Positions 8,773 to 17,098 of a stretch of 64,000 bases of DNA are shown one piece after another. The stretch comes from Thermogemmatispora aurantia (GTDB taxonomy: Bacteria; Chloroflexota; Ktedonobacteria; Ktedonobacterales; Ktedonobacteraceae). How positions within the stretch are numbered: the first letter of the stretch is position 1; each line of letters opens with the position of its first letter. Both the position numbers and the translations under genes were made by a program. The notes below the pieces were generated by a model. The model did not search any database and was not told where the DNA came from. It was given only the letters and a program-made list of their open reading frames with translations. The stretch spans positions 310,001 to 374,000 of the forward strand of contig NZ_BKZV01000002.1 of NCBI RefSeq assembly GCF_008974285.1, given 5' to 3'.

Positions 8773-10533
8773 ATGCTAGGGGTTGTTTTTTCTCGCAGCG
8801 TTGCTACACACCAACAGCTTCGCCGCCTGAGCCGCCTGGGGATCGTTGTGGTGATCGGTCTGGTGGGATTGGTGGATATGCTTTCTCTATTTATGCCCGC
8901 CCTGGCAGCCTGGGACATCCTTCCCAATGCCTGGTTAGGCGCGCTGGCTGTCTCTCACCCGCACGCCCATCCTTTGACCGCAGTGGTAGGCTTCTTCCTG
9001 CTGATGCTCTCTTATGGTTTGGCGCGCGGTAAGCGCCAGGCCTGGCTGATGACCTTGCTCTTGTTAGTGCTTTCAGCCCTATTGCTCTACCATCCCCGGG
9101 CCGGTTTGCCGCTCCCTTCTCTCTTCGTTCTGGCGTTGGCTGCCCTGCTGGGCTGCTGCTCCCCCCTCTTCCAGGCTCGCAGTGACCCTCCTTCGATCTT
9201 TCGCGGCTATGTGGTGCTGGCCCTGGGCTTGGGCATCGTCTTTTTCTATACCCTCGGCGGCTTCTTAACGCTCTACAGCGATTTCGAGCCATTGATCGAC
9301 CGTTGGGGTCTGGAGGCGGTCCTTTTGGGGCTGTTGAGCTGGGCCCATCTCCATTTTCCACGTGGGACCCCGGCTTTTCTTTTTGCACGTGCGCTTCCGC
9401 TACTGTGTATGAGTGCCGTGGGCTATGGGATGTGGCAGATTTTTCGCCCGGTGGCGGCGGCTTTGCTCTCGCAGACCGAGGAACGCCAGCGCGTTGAGGA
9501 ACTGGTCCGCCTCTACGGGCTGAATTCGATTTCTTATCACTTGCTGGTCGGTGAAAAGTCTTTTTTCTTCGCGGATTCGGGTCGGGCAGTGATCGGTTTT
9601 GTGCTCCAGGGGACGACGGCGGTGGTGGCCGGTGATCCCGTAGGACCAGAGGCCGAGCTGCCGGGGCTGATCCGCCAGTTTCTGGCTTTCTGCGAGCTTC
9701 AGGATTGGACTCCGGTCTTCTGGCAGGTGCGTGCTGAGCTGGCTCCTTACTATCGCGCCGCTGGTCTGCATTTGCTGAAGATTGGTGAGGATGCCATCGT
9801 TGAGCTGCCTTCCTTTTCGCTCCAGGGCGGCGCAATGGCGAATCTGCGGACGAGCGCGCGTCGCGCTGAGAAGGCTGGGCTAACAGTGGTTTTCTATGAG
9901 GGGCGTGTGACCTCCTCCGAGCATGTGACGCAAATGGCTCGTATCTCCCGCGAGTGGCTCCAGCAAAAGGGCGGCATAGAAATGGGCTTCAGTATGAGCC
10001 GTTTCCATCCATTCGAGACGTCCCCTCAGCTCTATGCGCTGGCCATCGATCAAGAGCAAACAGTCCATGCCTTTGTCTCCTTCGTCCCAATCTATGGGCG
10101 CCGCGGCTGGGCTTTGGATTTGATGCGCCGCTCATCTCAAGCGGTTCCTGGTACGATGGAGCTGCTGCTGACCCGCTCACTCTTTTTCCTGAAGGAGCAG
10201 GGGGCAGAAGTGGTAAGCCTGGGGCTGGCTCCCTTAAGCAATTGCAATCAGGAGGAGGATGAGACGCTGCTGGCGGCAAGCATCAGTTTTCTGACGGGCC
10301 GCCTCTCCGGCCTGACAGGCGGACCTTCACTCCTGGCCTTTAAGAAGAAGTTTCAGCCGCGCTGGGAAAGTCGTTATCTGGTCTATCCGGAGACGCTGAG
10401 CCTGCCCAAGGTTGGCCTGGCGCTCTACCGCGTTCATCAGCATGATGGCTCGCTGGTACTGGCTCTTCTGCGTTCGCTGCGCCCACGGCTGCGCCCGCAA
10501 GGGGTGCCAGCGCTGAAACGCGGTAGCGCCTGA
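8773..10533 (+). CDS. Membrane protein with C-terminal DUF2156 (MprF-like)
   Basis: A 586-residue protein. The first about 230 residues hold six or seven hydrophobic segments. The C-terminal half (about 240-550) matches the DUF2156 / LPG_synthase_C fold, with GLNSISYHLLVGEKSFFF, AVVAGDPVG and SARRAEKAGL. In MprF this GNAT-like domain transfers lysine or alanine from tRNA to phosphatidylglycerol, giving resistance to cationic peptides. The membrane half is shorter than the flippase part of full MprF, so this may be a transferase with a reduced flippase part. The substrate is unproven. The ribosome binding site before the ATG is weak and purine-rich only. It is a single gene with a structured leader and a hairpin after the stop. 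Confidence 0.8.
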   Translation: MLGVVFSRSVATHQQLRRLSRLGIVVVIGLVGLVDMLSLFMPALAAWDILPNAWLGALAVSHPHAHPLTAVVGFFLLMLSYGLARGKRQAWLMTLLLLVLSALLLYHPRAGLPLPSLFVLALAALLGCCSPLFQARSDPPSIFRGYVVLALGLGIVFFYTLGGFLTLYSDFEPLIDRWGLEAVLLGLLSWAHLHFPRGTPAFLFARALPLLCMSAVGYGMWQIFRPVAAALLSQTEERQRVEELVRLYGLNSISYHLLVGEKSFFFADSGRAVIGFVLQGTTAVVAGDPVGPEAELPGLIRQFLAFCELQDWTPVFWQVRAELAPYYRAAGLHLLKIGEDAIVELPSFSLQGGAMANLRTSARRAEKAGLTVVFYEGRVTSSEHVTQMARISREWLQQKGGIEMGFSMSRFHPFETSPQLYALAIDQEQTVHAFVSFVPIYGRRGWALDLMRRSSQAVPGTMELLLTRSLFFLKEQGAEVVSLGLAPLSNCNQEEDETLLAASISFLTGRLSGLTGGPSLLAFKKKFQPRWESRYLVYPETLSLPKVGLALYRVHQHDGSLVLALLRSLRPRLRPQGVPALKRGSA

Positions 10534-10547
10534 GTGCCCCCTCACTT

Positions 10548-10600
10548 TGGCCCGCCTCCTTTCCAGGAGACCGACCCTGGAAGAAAGAGCGAAAGGGCCA
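10548..10600 (+). terminator. Nested hairpin after the MprF-like gene
   Basis: TTCCAGG (10561-10567) pairs with CCTGGAA (10576-10582), and this is enclosed by TGGCCC/GGGCCA (10548-10553 and 10595-10600). It starts about 15 bases after the stop. It lacks a T-run, so terminator activity is inferred from position. Confidence 0.35.
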
Positions 10601-10648
10601 CGGAGCAGTTAGCCATCTGAGGCTGGTTGAGGACAGGCTCCGGTCTTC

Positions 10649-10694
10649 GTCAGTCAGTCAATCAGTCAGTCTGTCTGTCTGTTGGTCTGTCTGC
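10649..10694. repeat. CAGT/CTGT microsatellite
   Basis: Short tandem tetranucleotides: several GTCA/CAGT units with one interruption, followed by CTGT units. They lie in the gap between the MprF-like gene and the convergent ctaG-like gene, very near the latter's stop (10734). The run is non-coding, so slippage would not change a protein. Confidence 0.7.
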
Positions 10695-10733
10695 CCTCAA
10701 CCAGTCTGTTGCCAGACAGCATGCTTTTCGCAG

Positions 10734-11645
10734 TCACTCCGCGCGCGGCGAGCCGGGTGAAGGCGCTGTTTGCCGGTCTTCTGACAATGCTCGCTGCTGC
10801 TCTTCTGTCTCCAGCGCCTGCTGAAGCTGCTGATCGCGTACTCTGGCTTTCTCTTCAAGCAGAGCCAGCCAGCGAAAGAAGAGGGGCGTCATGACGAGCA
10901 GGTCCACAAGGCCTGGCACAAGTAACATGGCCCCAGCAGCCTCCTGGTCGCTGAGTGGAGCGATAAGTGGATGCGGCTGCTGGGCGTAGATAGGGTAGAA
11001 GAGGGTCCCCGAGAAGACAAGCAGGAAGGCAAAGATGTCAATCGGTTGCCCATCGAGAAAAGCGTAGAGCATCTGGGCCGGGTAGCTGAGGCGCAGCTTT
11101 TCGTCTGTGGGGCCGAGCAGCGGCCACCAGTTGAGCAAGGCCAGCGGCAGCAGGATCACCAGGGCGAGATCATAGAGGACAGCTTGCTCGCTGATCGCGA
11201 GGTAGAGCGGCGGCAGATGCCAGAGGAGGAAGAGGCCGTTATAGAGCATGGAGGCCGGCAAGGGGCGGGTCAGCCAGCGAAGTAGAGCAGGCCCGGTGGC
11301 CCTGGCCTGATCCTCGCTCACCCGGAGCCGCCCGGCCAGGACAGTTGGCAAGGCAAGCAGGAGGAGGGGTGCACAGACGGTGCTCAGGACAATCACCTGG
11401 AGCATGTGCATGAGAAAGAGCTGACTACGCGCCAGCTGATCAATGGGGGTCACCAGGACCGCGAGCATGGCGACAATGGCTACGAGGAAGGCCAGCAGGC
11501 GCCAGCGTGCCTGACCGGGGCGCTCCCCCGCCTGGGGCTGCCGCAGCTCTCGCCAGAGGGACGGCAGATAGCTCAGGCAGAGAAGCAGCGCAGCAATGAT
11601 TGCAGGAATGTGGACCTGCCCGAGAAGGCTGATGATCGTTTGCAT
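10734..11645 (-). CDS. CtaG-family cytochrome oxidase assembly protein
   Basis: A 303-residue polytopic membrane protein of the caa3-type CtaG family (Bacillus CtaG, not the Cox11 type), required for assembly of cytochrome c oxidase of the caa3 class. Seven hydrophobic segments are spread over residues 10-260. They include family features: a HMLQ segment after the third helix, LLWHLPPLY, and a HPLIAPLSDQEAAGAMLL loop. The cytoplasmic tail (about 270-303) is charged and glutamine-rich. The start at 11645 has GGAGAG eight bases upstream. It is a lone gene here; no oxidase subunits are nearby. It converges on the MprF-like gene. Confidence 0.8.
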   Translation of the reverse strand: MQTIISLLGQVHIPAIIAALLLCLSYLPSLWRELRQPQAGERPGQARWRLLAFLVAIVAMLAVLVTPIDQLARSQLFLMHMLQVIVLSTVCAPLLLLALPTVLAGRLRVSEDQARATGPALLRWLTRPLPASMLYNGLFLLWHLPPLYLAISEQAVLYDLALVILLPLALLNWWPLLGPTDEKLRLSYPAQMLYAFLDGQPIDIFAFLLVFSGTLFYPIYAQQPHPLIAPLSDQEAAGAMLLVPGLVDLLVMTPLFFRWLALLEEKARVRDQQLQQALETEEQQRALSEDRQTAPSPGSPRAE

Positions 11646-11859
11646 GGGCTGTCTCTCCGTGCGGTAAGACTGGAAGATAGGATACGCTGTTCTCTACCAG
11701 AGACTATAGCGCACCCTGGCTAGAGGGGGCGCCCGCGCGTTTTCTCTTCCTTGCTGCGGCCCGGCTGCCTGGCGGGCCTGCGCTGTCCTCGTTGAGAGAA
11801 CAAGGAAGGAGCGACAGCCAAGTGATAGACCCAGAGAAGCCTGGAGGTATTGCCAAGCG

Positions 11860-12903
11860 ATGTCTGCAGGGACCTGGAGCGAATTTGAGTTAATTGCCCG
11901 TCTGACAGCCGGCTTGCCCTCGCGCGAGGAGGTTGTGGTTGGCATTGGAGATGACTGCGCCGTCCTCGATACTGGCGGTCCACGGCTCTTGCTGCTGACC
12001 TGTGACAGCCAGGTCGAAGGAGTGCATTTTACGCTGCACACCTCCTCGCCGCAGGAGGTCGGGCGGAAGGCGCTGGCCATCAACCTCAGCGATATTGCGG
12101 CGATGGGTGGTGAGCCGCGCTACGCCTTGATCTCCCTGCATATTCCACGTCGTTGCCCGCTGGAGGTCCTGGAAGGACTCTACACCGGCCTGCGCCAGGA
12201 AGCGGCTGCCGCTCAGACGCTGATCATTGGCGGCAACGTCAGCGGCACTGGGGCGGCGGAGACACTGGCAATCGATATCACCTTACTTGGAGAGAGCGAG
12301 CGCGGGCGGGTGCTGACGCGTGCCGGCGCCCGCGTTGGCGATACCATTTTCGTGACCGGTTATCCAGGTGACTCGGCGGCAGGTCTGCATTCACTGCTCT
12401 ATCCAGACCATCCTTATCCTCCGACGGCCTGCGAGCGGCTGCGCGCCGTCCACCGCGTGCCACGACCTCGCCTGGCCGAGGGACGCCTGTTGAGCCAGCT
12501 CGGCCCGCAGATTGTGACGGCGCTCATCGATGTGAGCGATGGCCTGAGCGGCGACCTGGGCCATATCTGTGAGCGCAGCGGCGTGGGAGCTAGCATCGAG
12601 GTGGCTCGCTTGCCCCTCTCCGCGGAGCTGCAAGCTCTGGCCGCGACTCTGGGGCGCGATCCGCTGGCCTGGGCCCTGCACGGTGGCGAGGACTATGAGC
12701 TGCTCTTTACGGTCGCTCCGGGCTACGAAGAGACCGTACAAGCACGTTTCGCCGCGGCAGGGGCGGCTCCCATCACCCCCATCGGCCAGATTACGGAGGC
12801 TGCGAGCGGCCTTCGTCTGCGCTGGCCAGATGGACGCGAGGAGCCGCTATCAGTACAGAGCTGGGATCATTTCACGACGCCCGGCCAGGCCAGGTCTACC
12901 TAG
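11860..12903 (+). CDS. thiL: Thiamine-monophosphate kinase
   Basis: ThiL phosphorylates thiamine monophosphate to thiamine diphosphate with ATP, the last step of the pathway. The 347-residue protein has the family's N-terminal metal/ATP motif (GIGDDCAVLD, about 28-37), the AMGGEPRYALISL segment, IIGGNVSGT, and the C-terminal DVSDGLSGDLGHI and HGGEDYELLF motifs. The length is normal. A GGAGG lies 12 bases before the ATG, somewhat far. It converges head-on with thiE, and the two stop codons are the two strands of a single CTAG (12900-12903). It is not under the TPP riboswitch that controls the minus-strand thiamine operon. Confidence 0.95.
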   Translation: MSAGTWSEFELIARLTAGLPSREEVVVGIGDDCAVLDTGGPRLLLLTCDSQVEGVHFTLHTSSPQEVGRKALAINLSDIAAMGGEPRYALISLHIPRRCPLEVLEGLYTGLRQEAAAAQTLIIGGNVSGTGAAETLAIDITLLGESERGRVLTRAGARVGDTIFVTGYPGDSAAGLHSLLYPDHPYPPTACERLRAVHRVPRPRLAEGRLLSQLGPQIVTALIDVSDGLSGDLGHICERSGVGASIEVARLPLSAELQALAATLGRDPLAWALHGGEDYELLFTVAPGYEETVQARFAAAGAAPITPIGQITEAASGLRLRWPDGREEPLSVQSWDHFTTPGQARST

Positions 12904-13556
12904 GTCGCTTCTCCAGTCAGGCCGGCGGCGGCCCGCGCCGCTCTGACCTGCTCGGCAATAGCTCGCGCCGCCGCGGTGATGTCCTCGGCGGCGACAACGG
13001 AGGTGATCACGGCGACACCACAGGCGCCCGCCGCAATCACCTCCGGCGTGTTAGCCGCCGTAATCCCGCCAATCGCCACCAGCGGCACTCGATAGCGGGC
13101 ACTGATAGCTTGCAGGAGCGCGGGGCCGGTGGCCGGGCCGGCATCGGCTTTGCCGCGCGTCGGATAGATCGGGCCGACTCCCAGGTAGTCCGCCCCTTCG
13201 GCCACCGCCTGCTCGGCTTCTGCGAGGTTACCCGCCGAAACGCCGAGGATGCGCCCGGGACCTAGCAGCTTGCGAGCCAGCGCCACGGGCATGTCGTCCT
13301 GCCCCACGTGAGCGCCGTCGGCCTCGATCGCCAGCGCTACATCAACACGGTCGTTGACAATCAGCAAGGCACCGTGGCGACGGGTCAGCTCGCGCAGCGC
13401 CAGGCCCTCCTCAACCAGGGTGCGCGTCGTCGCCTGCTTATCGCGCAGTTGGATAATGGTGGCCCCACCAGCCAAGGCCGCCGCGGCCACGGTCTGCATA
13501 TCGCGCCCCCGCGACCACTCGCGGTCGGTGAGGACATGCAACGCCAGACGCGGCAT
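12900..13556 (-). CDS. thiE: Thiamine-phosphate synthase
   Basis: ThiE joins HMP-pyrophosphate and HET-phosphate to thiamine phosphate. The family motifs are present: IIQLRDK, the NDRVDVALAIEADGAHVGQ active-site segment, DYLGVGPIYPTRGK and the C-terminal VAIGGI phosphate loop. I chose the ATG at 13556 (218 residues) because GAGGAG precedes it and the family begins at LHVLTD. The ATG at 13598 overlaps the thiM stop as TGATG and would add 14 non-conserved residues; coupling makes that start possible as well. It is the last gene of tenA-thiD-thiM-thiE, and its stop is shared with convergent thiL. Confidence 0.92.
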   Translation of the reverse strand: MPRLALHVLTDREWSRGRDMQTVAAAALAGGATIIQLRDKQATTRTLVEEGLALRELTRRHGALLIVNDRVDVALAIEADGAHVGQDDMPVALARKLLGPGRILGVSAGNLAEAEQAVAEGADYLGVGPIYPTRGKADAGPATGPALLQAISARYRVPLVAIGGITAANTPEVIAAGACGVAVITSVVAAEDITAAARAIAEQVRAARAAAGLTGEAT

Positions 13557-13597
13557 CAACTCCTCGCGCTTCCAGCCACAGGGCAATAGCTCCACCA

Positions 13598-14437
13598 TCA
13601 GGCGATCACACTCACTTTCTGTCCACGACGGATGGTCTCCTCGTCAAGAGCGGCGATGGCATCGATCAGATGGGAGCGGAAGGTGCCGGGGCCAGCCGCC
13701 TTCTGGGCAGCCAGCTCGCCGGCCAGACCGAGGGTAACGAGAGCAGCGATGCTGGCCTTCCAGGCATCCGGCTCTACGGCGAGGAAGGCCGCCACCAGGG
13801 TAGTAGCCATGCAGCCACTGCCGGTAATGCTGGCCAGCAAGGGATGACCGTTCTCGACGTAGGCCAGGCGCCGGCCATCGCTGATGACGTCGCGCGCTCC
13901 AGTGATCGTTACACAGCAGCCGAACTGGCGCGCCGCCCGCTGGGCGACGCTTTCCCGCTCCTCAGACAGCGAGATCGACTCGACGCCGCGCGTTTCGCCC
14001 TCCACACCCAGCAAGGCTCCGATCTCGGAGGCGTTGCCGCGCAGAGCCGTGATGTGCAGCTCCCGCAGCAGGCGGAGAGCACTCTCGGTGCGCAGGCGTG
14101 TGGCCCCGGCCCCGACGGGATCGAGGACAATGGGGATCTGCCGCTCATTCGCTTGTCGGCCAGCCAGGAGCATGGCCTCGATCTGCTCAGGCACAAGGGT
14201 TCCGATGTTGAGCACCAGGGCGCTGGCGAGGCTGACCATCTCTTCCACCTCTTCGCGCGCATGGGCCATGACGGGCAAGGCCCCGATGGCAAGCGTTACG
14301 TTGGCCGTGTCGTTCATCACCACCATGTTGGTGATGTGGTGCACCAGGGGCTTGCGGGCGCGAATGATCCTCACCAGGGATGCCAGTCCTTCCAGCTTTT
14401 CCAAGCCAGTATTGCTGTCTTCTTGCTGCTGATTCAT
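13598..14437 (-). CDS. thiM: Hydroxyethylthiazole kinase
   Basis: ThiM phosphorylates 4-methyl-5-beta-hydroxyethylthiazole (HET), a salvage step. The 279-residue protein has the ribokinase-like ThiM signature: [31 protein letters not shown] near the start, [13 protein letters not shown] in the middle and the [13 protein letters not shown] anion hole near the end. The ATG at 14437 overlaps the thiD stop as ATGA with GAGG upstream, showing coupling; the frame stays open ten codons further. With ThiD and TenA this suggests an operon tuned to salvage of thiamine breakdown products. Confidence 0.95.
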   Translation of the reverse strand: MNQQQEDSNTGLEKLEGLASLVRIIRARKPLVHHITNMVVMNDTANVTLAIGALPVMAHAREEVEEMVSLASALVLNIGTLVPEQIEAMLLAGRQANERQIPIVLDPVGAGATRLRTESALRLLRELHITALRGNASEIGALLGVEGETRGVESISLSEERESVAQRAARQFGCCVTITGARDVISDGRRLAYVENGHPLLASITGSGCMATTLVAAFLAVEPDAWKASIAALVTLGLAGELAAQKAAGPGTFRSHLIDAIAALDEETIRRGQKVSVIA

Positions 14438-15255
14438 CGTGTCTGTGCCTCTTTGCTCTGCTTCCATTGCCAGAAGTGCTCGGTGGGTCCGTGACCGTGG
14501 CCGAGACCTGGGGCATGCCGGATGGCTTCGGTCACATAGCGCTTGGCCTCAGCCACAGCCTCAGCAACGGCAAGACCGCGCGCCAGAAAGGCGGCGATGG
14601 CCGCCGAGAAGGTGCAGCCGGTGCCGTGGGTATGACGGGTCTCGATGCGCTCGGCGCGCAATTCACTGAAACCGGTTCCGTCAAAGTAGACATCGATCGG
14701 GGCATCCAGACGGTGCCCGCCTTTGACAACTACGTGGCGCGCTCCGAGATCGTGGATAGCCCGGGCCGCCTCGCGCATCTCCTCCAGCGTCTCGATATGC
14801 CGTCCGGTCAGCATCTCAGCCTCCGGCAGGTTGGGCGTTACCACCTCCGCCAGAGGTAGCAGGACACCACGCAGGGCCGCGACCGCCTCGGGTCGCAGCA
14901 GCGGGTCTCCACTTTTGGCGGCCATCACTGGATCAACGACCAGCCGCAGTTGCCAGCGAGCGACGCTGCGGGCGACTGCTTCAATAATGGGAGCAGTAGC
15001 GAGCATGCCAGTCTTGGCAGCATCGGCTCCGATGTCTTCGAGCACCGCGTCGATCTGGGCCTCAACTAGCTCCGGAGGCAGTTCGAAAGCGGCCCGCACC
15101 CCCAGGGTGTTCTGGGCCGTGATGGCCGTGATGGCTGAGAGACCGTAGACCTCCAGGGCGGCGAAGGTCTTGAGATCGGCCTGAATGCCGGCCCCCGCGG
15201 ACGAATCCGAGCCAGCGATAGTTAACGCCCGCGGGTGTCGCTGCTCTTCACTCAT
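14434..15255 (-). CDS. thiD: Hydroxymethylpyrimidine (phosphate) kinase
   Basis: ThiD phosphorylates HMP and HMP-phosphate to HMP-pyrophosphate. The 273-residue ribokinase-family protein carries the hallmark [18 protein letters not shown] near the N-terminus, the ITAQNTLGV segment, [15 protein letters not shown] and [20 protein letters not shown] with the catalytic aspartate/anion-hole region. The length is typical of single-domain ThiD. The start at 15255 has GAGGAAG upstream. It lies 69 bases after tenA and overlaps thiM by four bases. Confidence 0.95.
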   Translation of the reverse strand: MSEEQRHPRALTIAGSDSSAGAGIQADLKTFAALEVYGLSAITAITAQNTLGVRAAFELPPELVEAQIDAVLEDIGADAAKTGMLATAPIIEAVARSVARWQLRLVVDPVMAAKSGDPLLRPEAVAALRGVLLPLAEVVTPNLPEAEMLTGRHIETLEEMREAARAIHDLGARHVVVKGGHRLDAPIDVYFDGTGFSELRAERIETRHTHGTGCTFSAAIAAFLARGLAVAEAVAEAKRYVTEAIRHAPGLGHGHGPTEHFWQWKQSKEAQTR

Positions 15256-15324
15256 GCTCTTCCTCGCTCTTCTGTTAGCTCGATGACATTACCAGTGCCT
15301 GGCGATATTCTCTGCTCCTGGCAC

Positions 15325-16029
15325 TCAGACCGGCCATTGCTCTTGTCGCCAGGCCATTTCCCAAAAGAGCCATTCATAGCAGGTGCTGATGCGAAAGATC
15401 TCGTAGAGACGGGCAATGGCTTCCGCTGGGAGGCGCTCAGCGTGCAGATCCAGACGCTCGCGCAGCCAGCGCCCCACGGCATCGAATTCGGGATCAGCAT
15501 AGGTACGTAGCCAGTCGGCATAAGGATGATCAGGAGCAGGCGGCCTGTTGCCCGTGAGATGCGTGCCTACCTCGGCGTAGATCCAGGCACAGGGCAGCAT
15601 GGAGGTGATGATCTCGGGAAGAGAGCCAGTGGTAGCGATCGTCAGAAGATGGCGGGTATAGGCGTAGTTGGTGGGCGCCATCGGCGTGGCGGCCATTTGT
15701 TCGGGTGTCAGCCCAAAACGTTCGCCATAACGACGGTGTAGATCCTGCTCGACCACGAGAGTGTTGAGCAGCAGACGACCAAATTGCTCGATCTCGGCAT
15801 GATCCTCGCTCCGTGTTGCCGCATAGGCGAAACATTTCGCCAGCACGTCCAGAAAGAGGGCATCTTGCCGGATATAGAACTCGAAATTGGCGCGCGGCAG
15901 GGAGCCGTCGCCAAGAGCGACAACAAAGGGATGTTGCAACTGGCGCTGCCACAGGGGCAGAACACTCTCGCGCAGACGGGCGGAGAGATTGCCGTCTGCA
16001 GATGTGGCTGGCATTTCAGTGGCAGACAT
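15325..16029 (-). CDS. tenA: TenA-family thiaminase II / aminopyrimidine aminohydrolase
   Basis: TenA hydrolyses degraded thiamine products such as aminomethyl-HMP to HMP for salvage, or thiamine itself. The 234-residue all-helical protein has family landmarks: PFVVALGDGSLPRANFEFYIRQD, the active-site cysteine region SMLPCAWIYAEVG (Cys147) and the C-terminal CYEWLFWEMAW with the conserved glutamates. It is the first gene after the TPP riboswitch, about 135 bases downstream of the aptamer. GGAGG lies about 10 bases before the start at 16029. Confidence 0.93.
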   Translation of the reverse strand: MSATEMPATSADGNLSARLRESVLPLWQRQLQHPFVVALGDGSLPRANFEFYIRQDALFLDVLAKCFAYAATRSEDHAEIEQFGRLLLNTLVVEQDLHRRYGERFGLTPEQMAATPMAPTNYAYTRHLLTIATTGSLPEIITSMLPCAWIYAEVGTHLTGNRPPAPDHPYADWLRTYADPEFDAVGRWLRERLDLHAERLPAEAIARLYEIFRISTCYEWLFWEMAWRQEQWPV

Positions 16030-16164
16030 GACGACCTGACCTCCACAAAGCGGATCAAGCGCGGGGAGAGCGTTCAGGCCAGGAATCGCCGATTGCGGGA
16101 TGAATGAAGGGGAAGCAGAAAACTATGACAGCTGCTGACGAGGCCACAGTTTTCGCAATCACCC

Positions 16165-16262
16165 GCGTTCCCTTCGCTGGCATTACCCAGATCAGGTTGG
16201 TTCAGGGTCCCCCACACACTCCGGTGGTGTTCTCAGCCTGGCTGCACCAAGCTCCCCTAGCG
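16165..16262 (-). promoter_or_regulatory. TPP riboswitch (THI box)
   Basis: Read on the minus strand, this contains the THI-box landmarks: GGCTGAGAA, GGACCCTGAACC, ACCTGATCTGGGTAATGCC and AGCGAAGGGAACG, in that order and at normal spacing. A P3-type extension lies between the first two. It precedes tenA-thiD-thiM-thiE and should lower their expression when thiamine pyrophosphate is plentiful. The about 135-base expression platform to the tenA start has no T-run terminator, so control of translation or Rho-dependent control is more likely. Confidence 0.93.
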
Positions 16263-16446
16263 AGTACAGCGGCGCTACACGACGGGACGATCGATCACTT
16301 CAAACGTGACTGCAGCGCCTGTTTCTCCTGCCTGCGCTCCGCACCTGCTAGCTGGCTGAGGCCGACCAGGTCTTTTGCCTGAGGAGATAGGAGGAGAGGG
16401 TAATCGCCGCAGCGCCGATCCGATCGTCCTGACGCTTCCATCGCCA

Positions 16447-16475
16447 ATTATAGCCAACGTGCAGTGAAAGTGCAA
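16447..16475 (-). promoter_or_regulatory. Promoter of the thiamine operon
   Basis: On the minus strand, TTGCAC (16470-16475) and a perfect TATAAT (16447-16452) are 17 bases apart. The start would fall near 16440, about 180 bases ahead of the TPP aptamer. The gap between them holds no gene I can support. Confidence 0.7.
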
Positions 16476-16490
16476 TGCCGTGCAATGCCG
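16471..16490. repeat. 10-bp tandem repeat at the thi promoter
   Basis: TGCAATGCCG occurs twice in direct succession (16471-16480 and 16481-16490). The first copy contains most of the -35 element of the thiamine promoter, so the repeat supplies a second -35-like TTGCA ten bases further upstream. Confidence 0.75.
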
Positions 16491-16537
16491 CCTCGTGGTT
16501 GCAGCGGTTGCAGAGCGCCCGGCCTCTTATGCTGGCT

Positions 16538-16882
16538 TCAGTGGCCTGTGCCCGCCTGTTGAGGCCGTCGCCAATCGACTTCGTTGACGCAGCCTCCCTT
16601 GATGACTACTGTGCCAGCCGCCTGGCCATCGAGGTTCCACAAGGTATAGACGCCGGCAGGCAGAGCTGCAAAAACGGCAGCGAAGAGTTGCTTGCCATTG
16701 AAATGTCGCTCCAATACTGCCGTGTGGGTGCGTCGCTGCGGCTCTTGCACGGGACTCACCTCGATCTCTTTGCCACGCAGCTCGGGGTCGGTATACAGGA
16801 GCAAGGCCCCGATCTCGCCCCCAATCTCCAGCACTACCGGCTCGCTGTGGACACGCTCAAAAAACGAGTGACTTTCCTCCAT
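16538..16882 (-). CDS. Conserved small protein of unknown function
   Basis: A 114-residue soluble protein. It begins with an FFERVHSEPVVLEIGGEIGALLLYTDPELRGKEIEVSP segment, has RRTHTAVLERH in the middle and a LPAGVYTLWNLDG segment near the end. I recall similar small proteins in actinobacteria and chloroflexi, but I cannot name a characterised function. The pattern suggests a compact beta-sandwich (alternating hydrophobic strands, GVYTLW turn). There is no signal peptide. It lies downstream of the DUF4331 and Tat-signal genes on the same strand, 216 bases after the former, and might belong with them. Confidence 0.7.
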   Translation of the reverse strand: MEESHSFFERVHSEPVVLEIGGEIGALLLYTDPELRGKEIEVSPVQEPQRRTHTAVLERHFNGKQLFAAVFAALPAGVYTLWNLDGQAAGTVVIKGGCVNEVDWRRPQQAGTGH

Positions 16883-17098
16883 CTCTTCTTACCTTACCTC
16901 CCATCCTGGCCTCTCTGGGCCTGTCACTATGCTTGCTTGTTGTACTGCTCTATAGCCTGGCAGGGCAGGCGACCAACCTGTGTCCCCAGACTGCATGCAC
17001 GATCTTGGCCGGCTGGCCGCTTGGCAATTCAGGCAGCCAGCCGGGTGTGGCACCTGGCAGACGACCAAGGCCTAGCTCGGACTGGACCGTCCTGCCCT

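Noticed and set aside
8891..9835. A 314-codon minus-strand frame
   Set aside because: Antisense to the MprF-like gene, extremely rich in Arg, Pro and Ser, with no binding site.
10649..10694. Possible CRISPR-like repeats
   Set aside because: Units are four bases with no spacers; this is a microsatellite.
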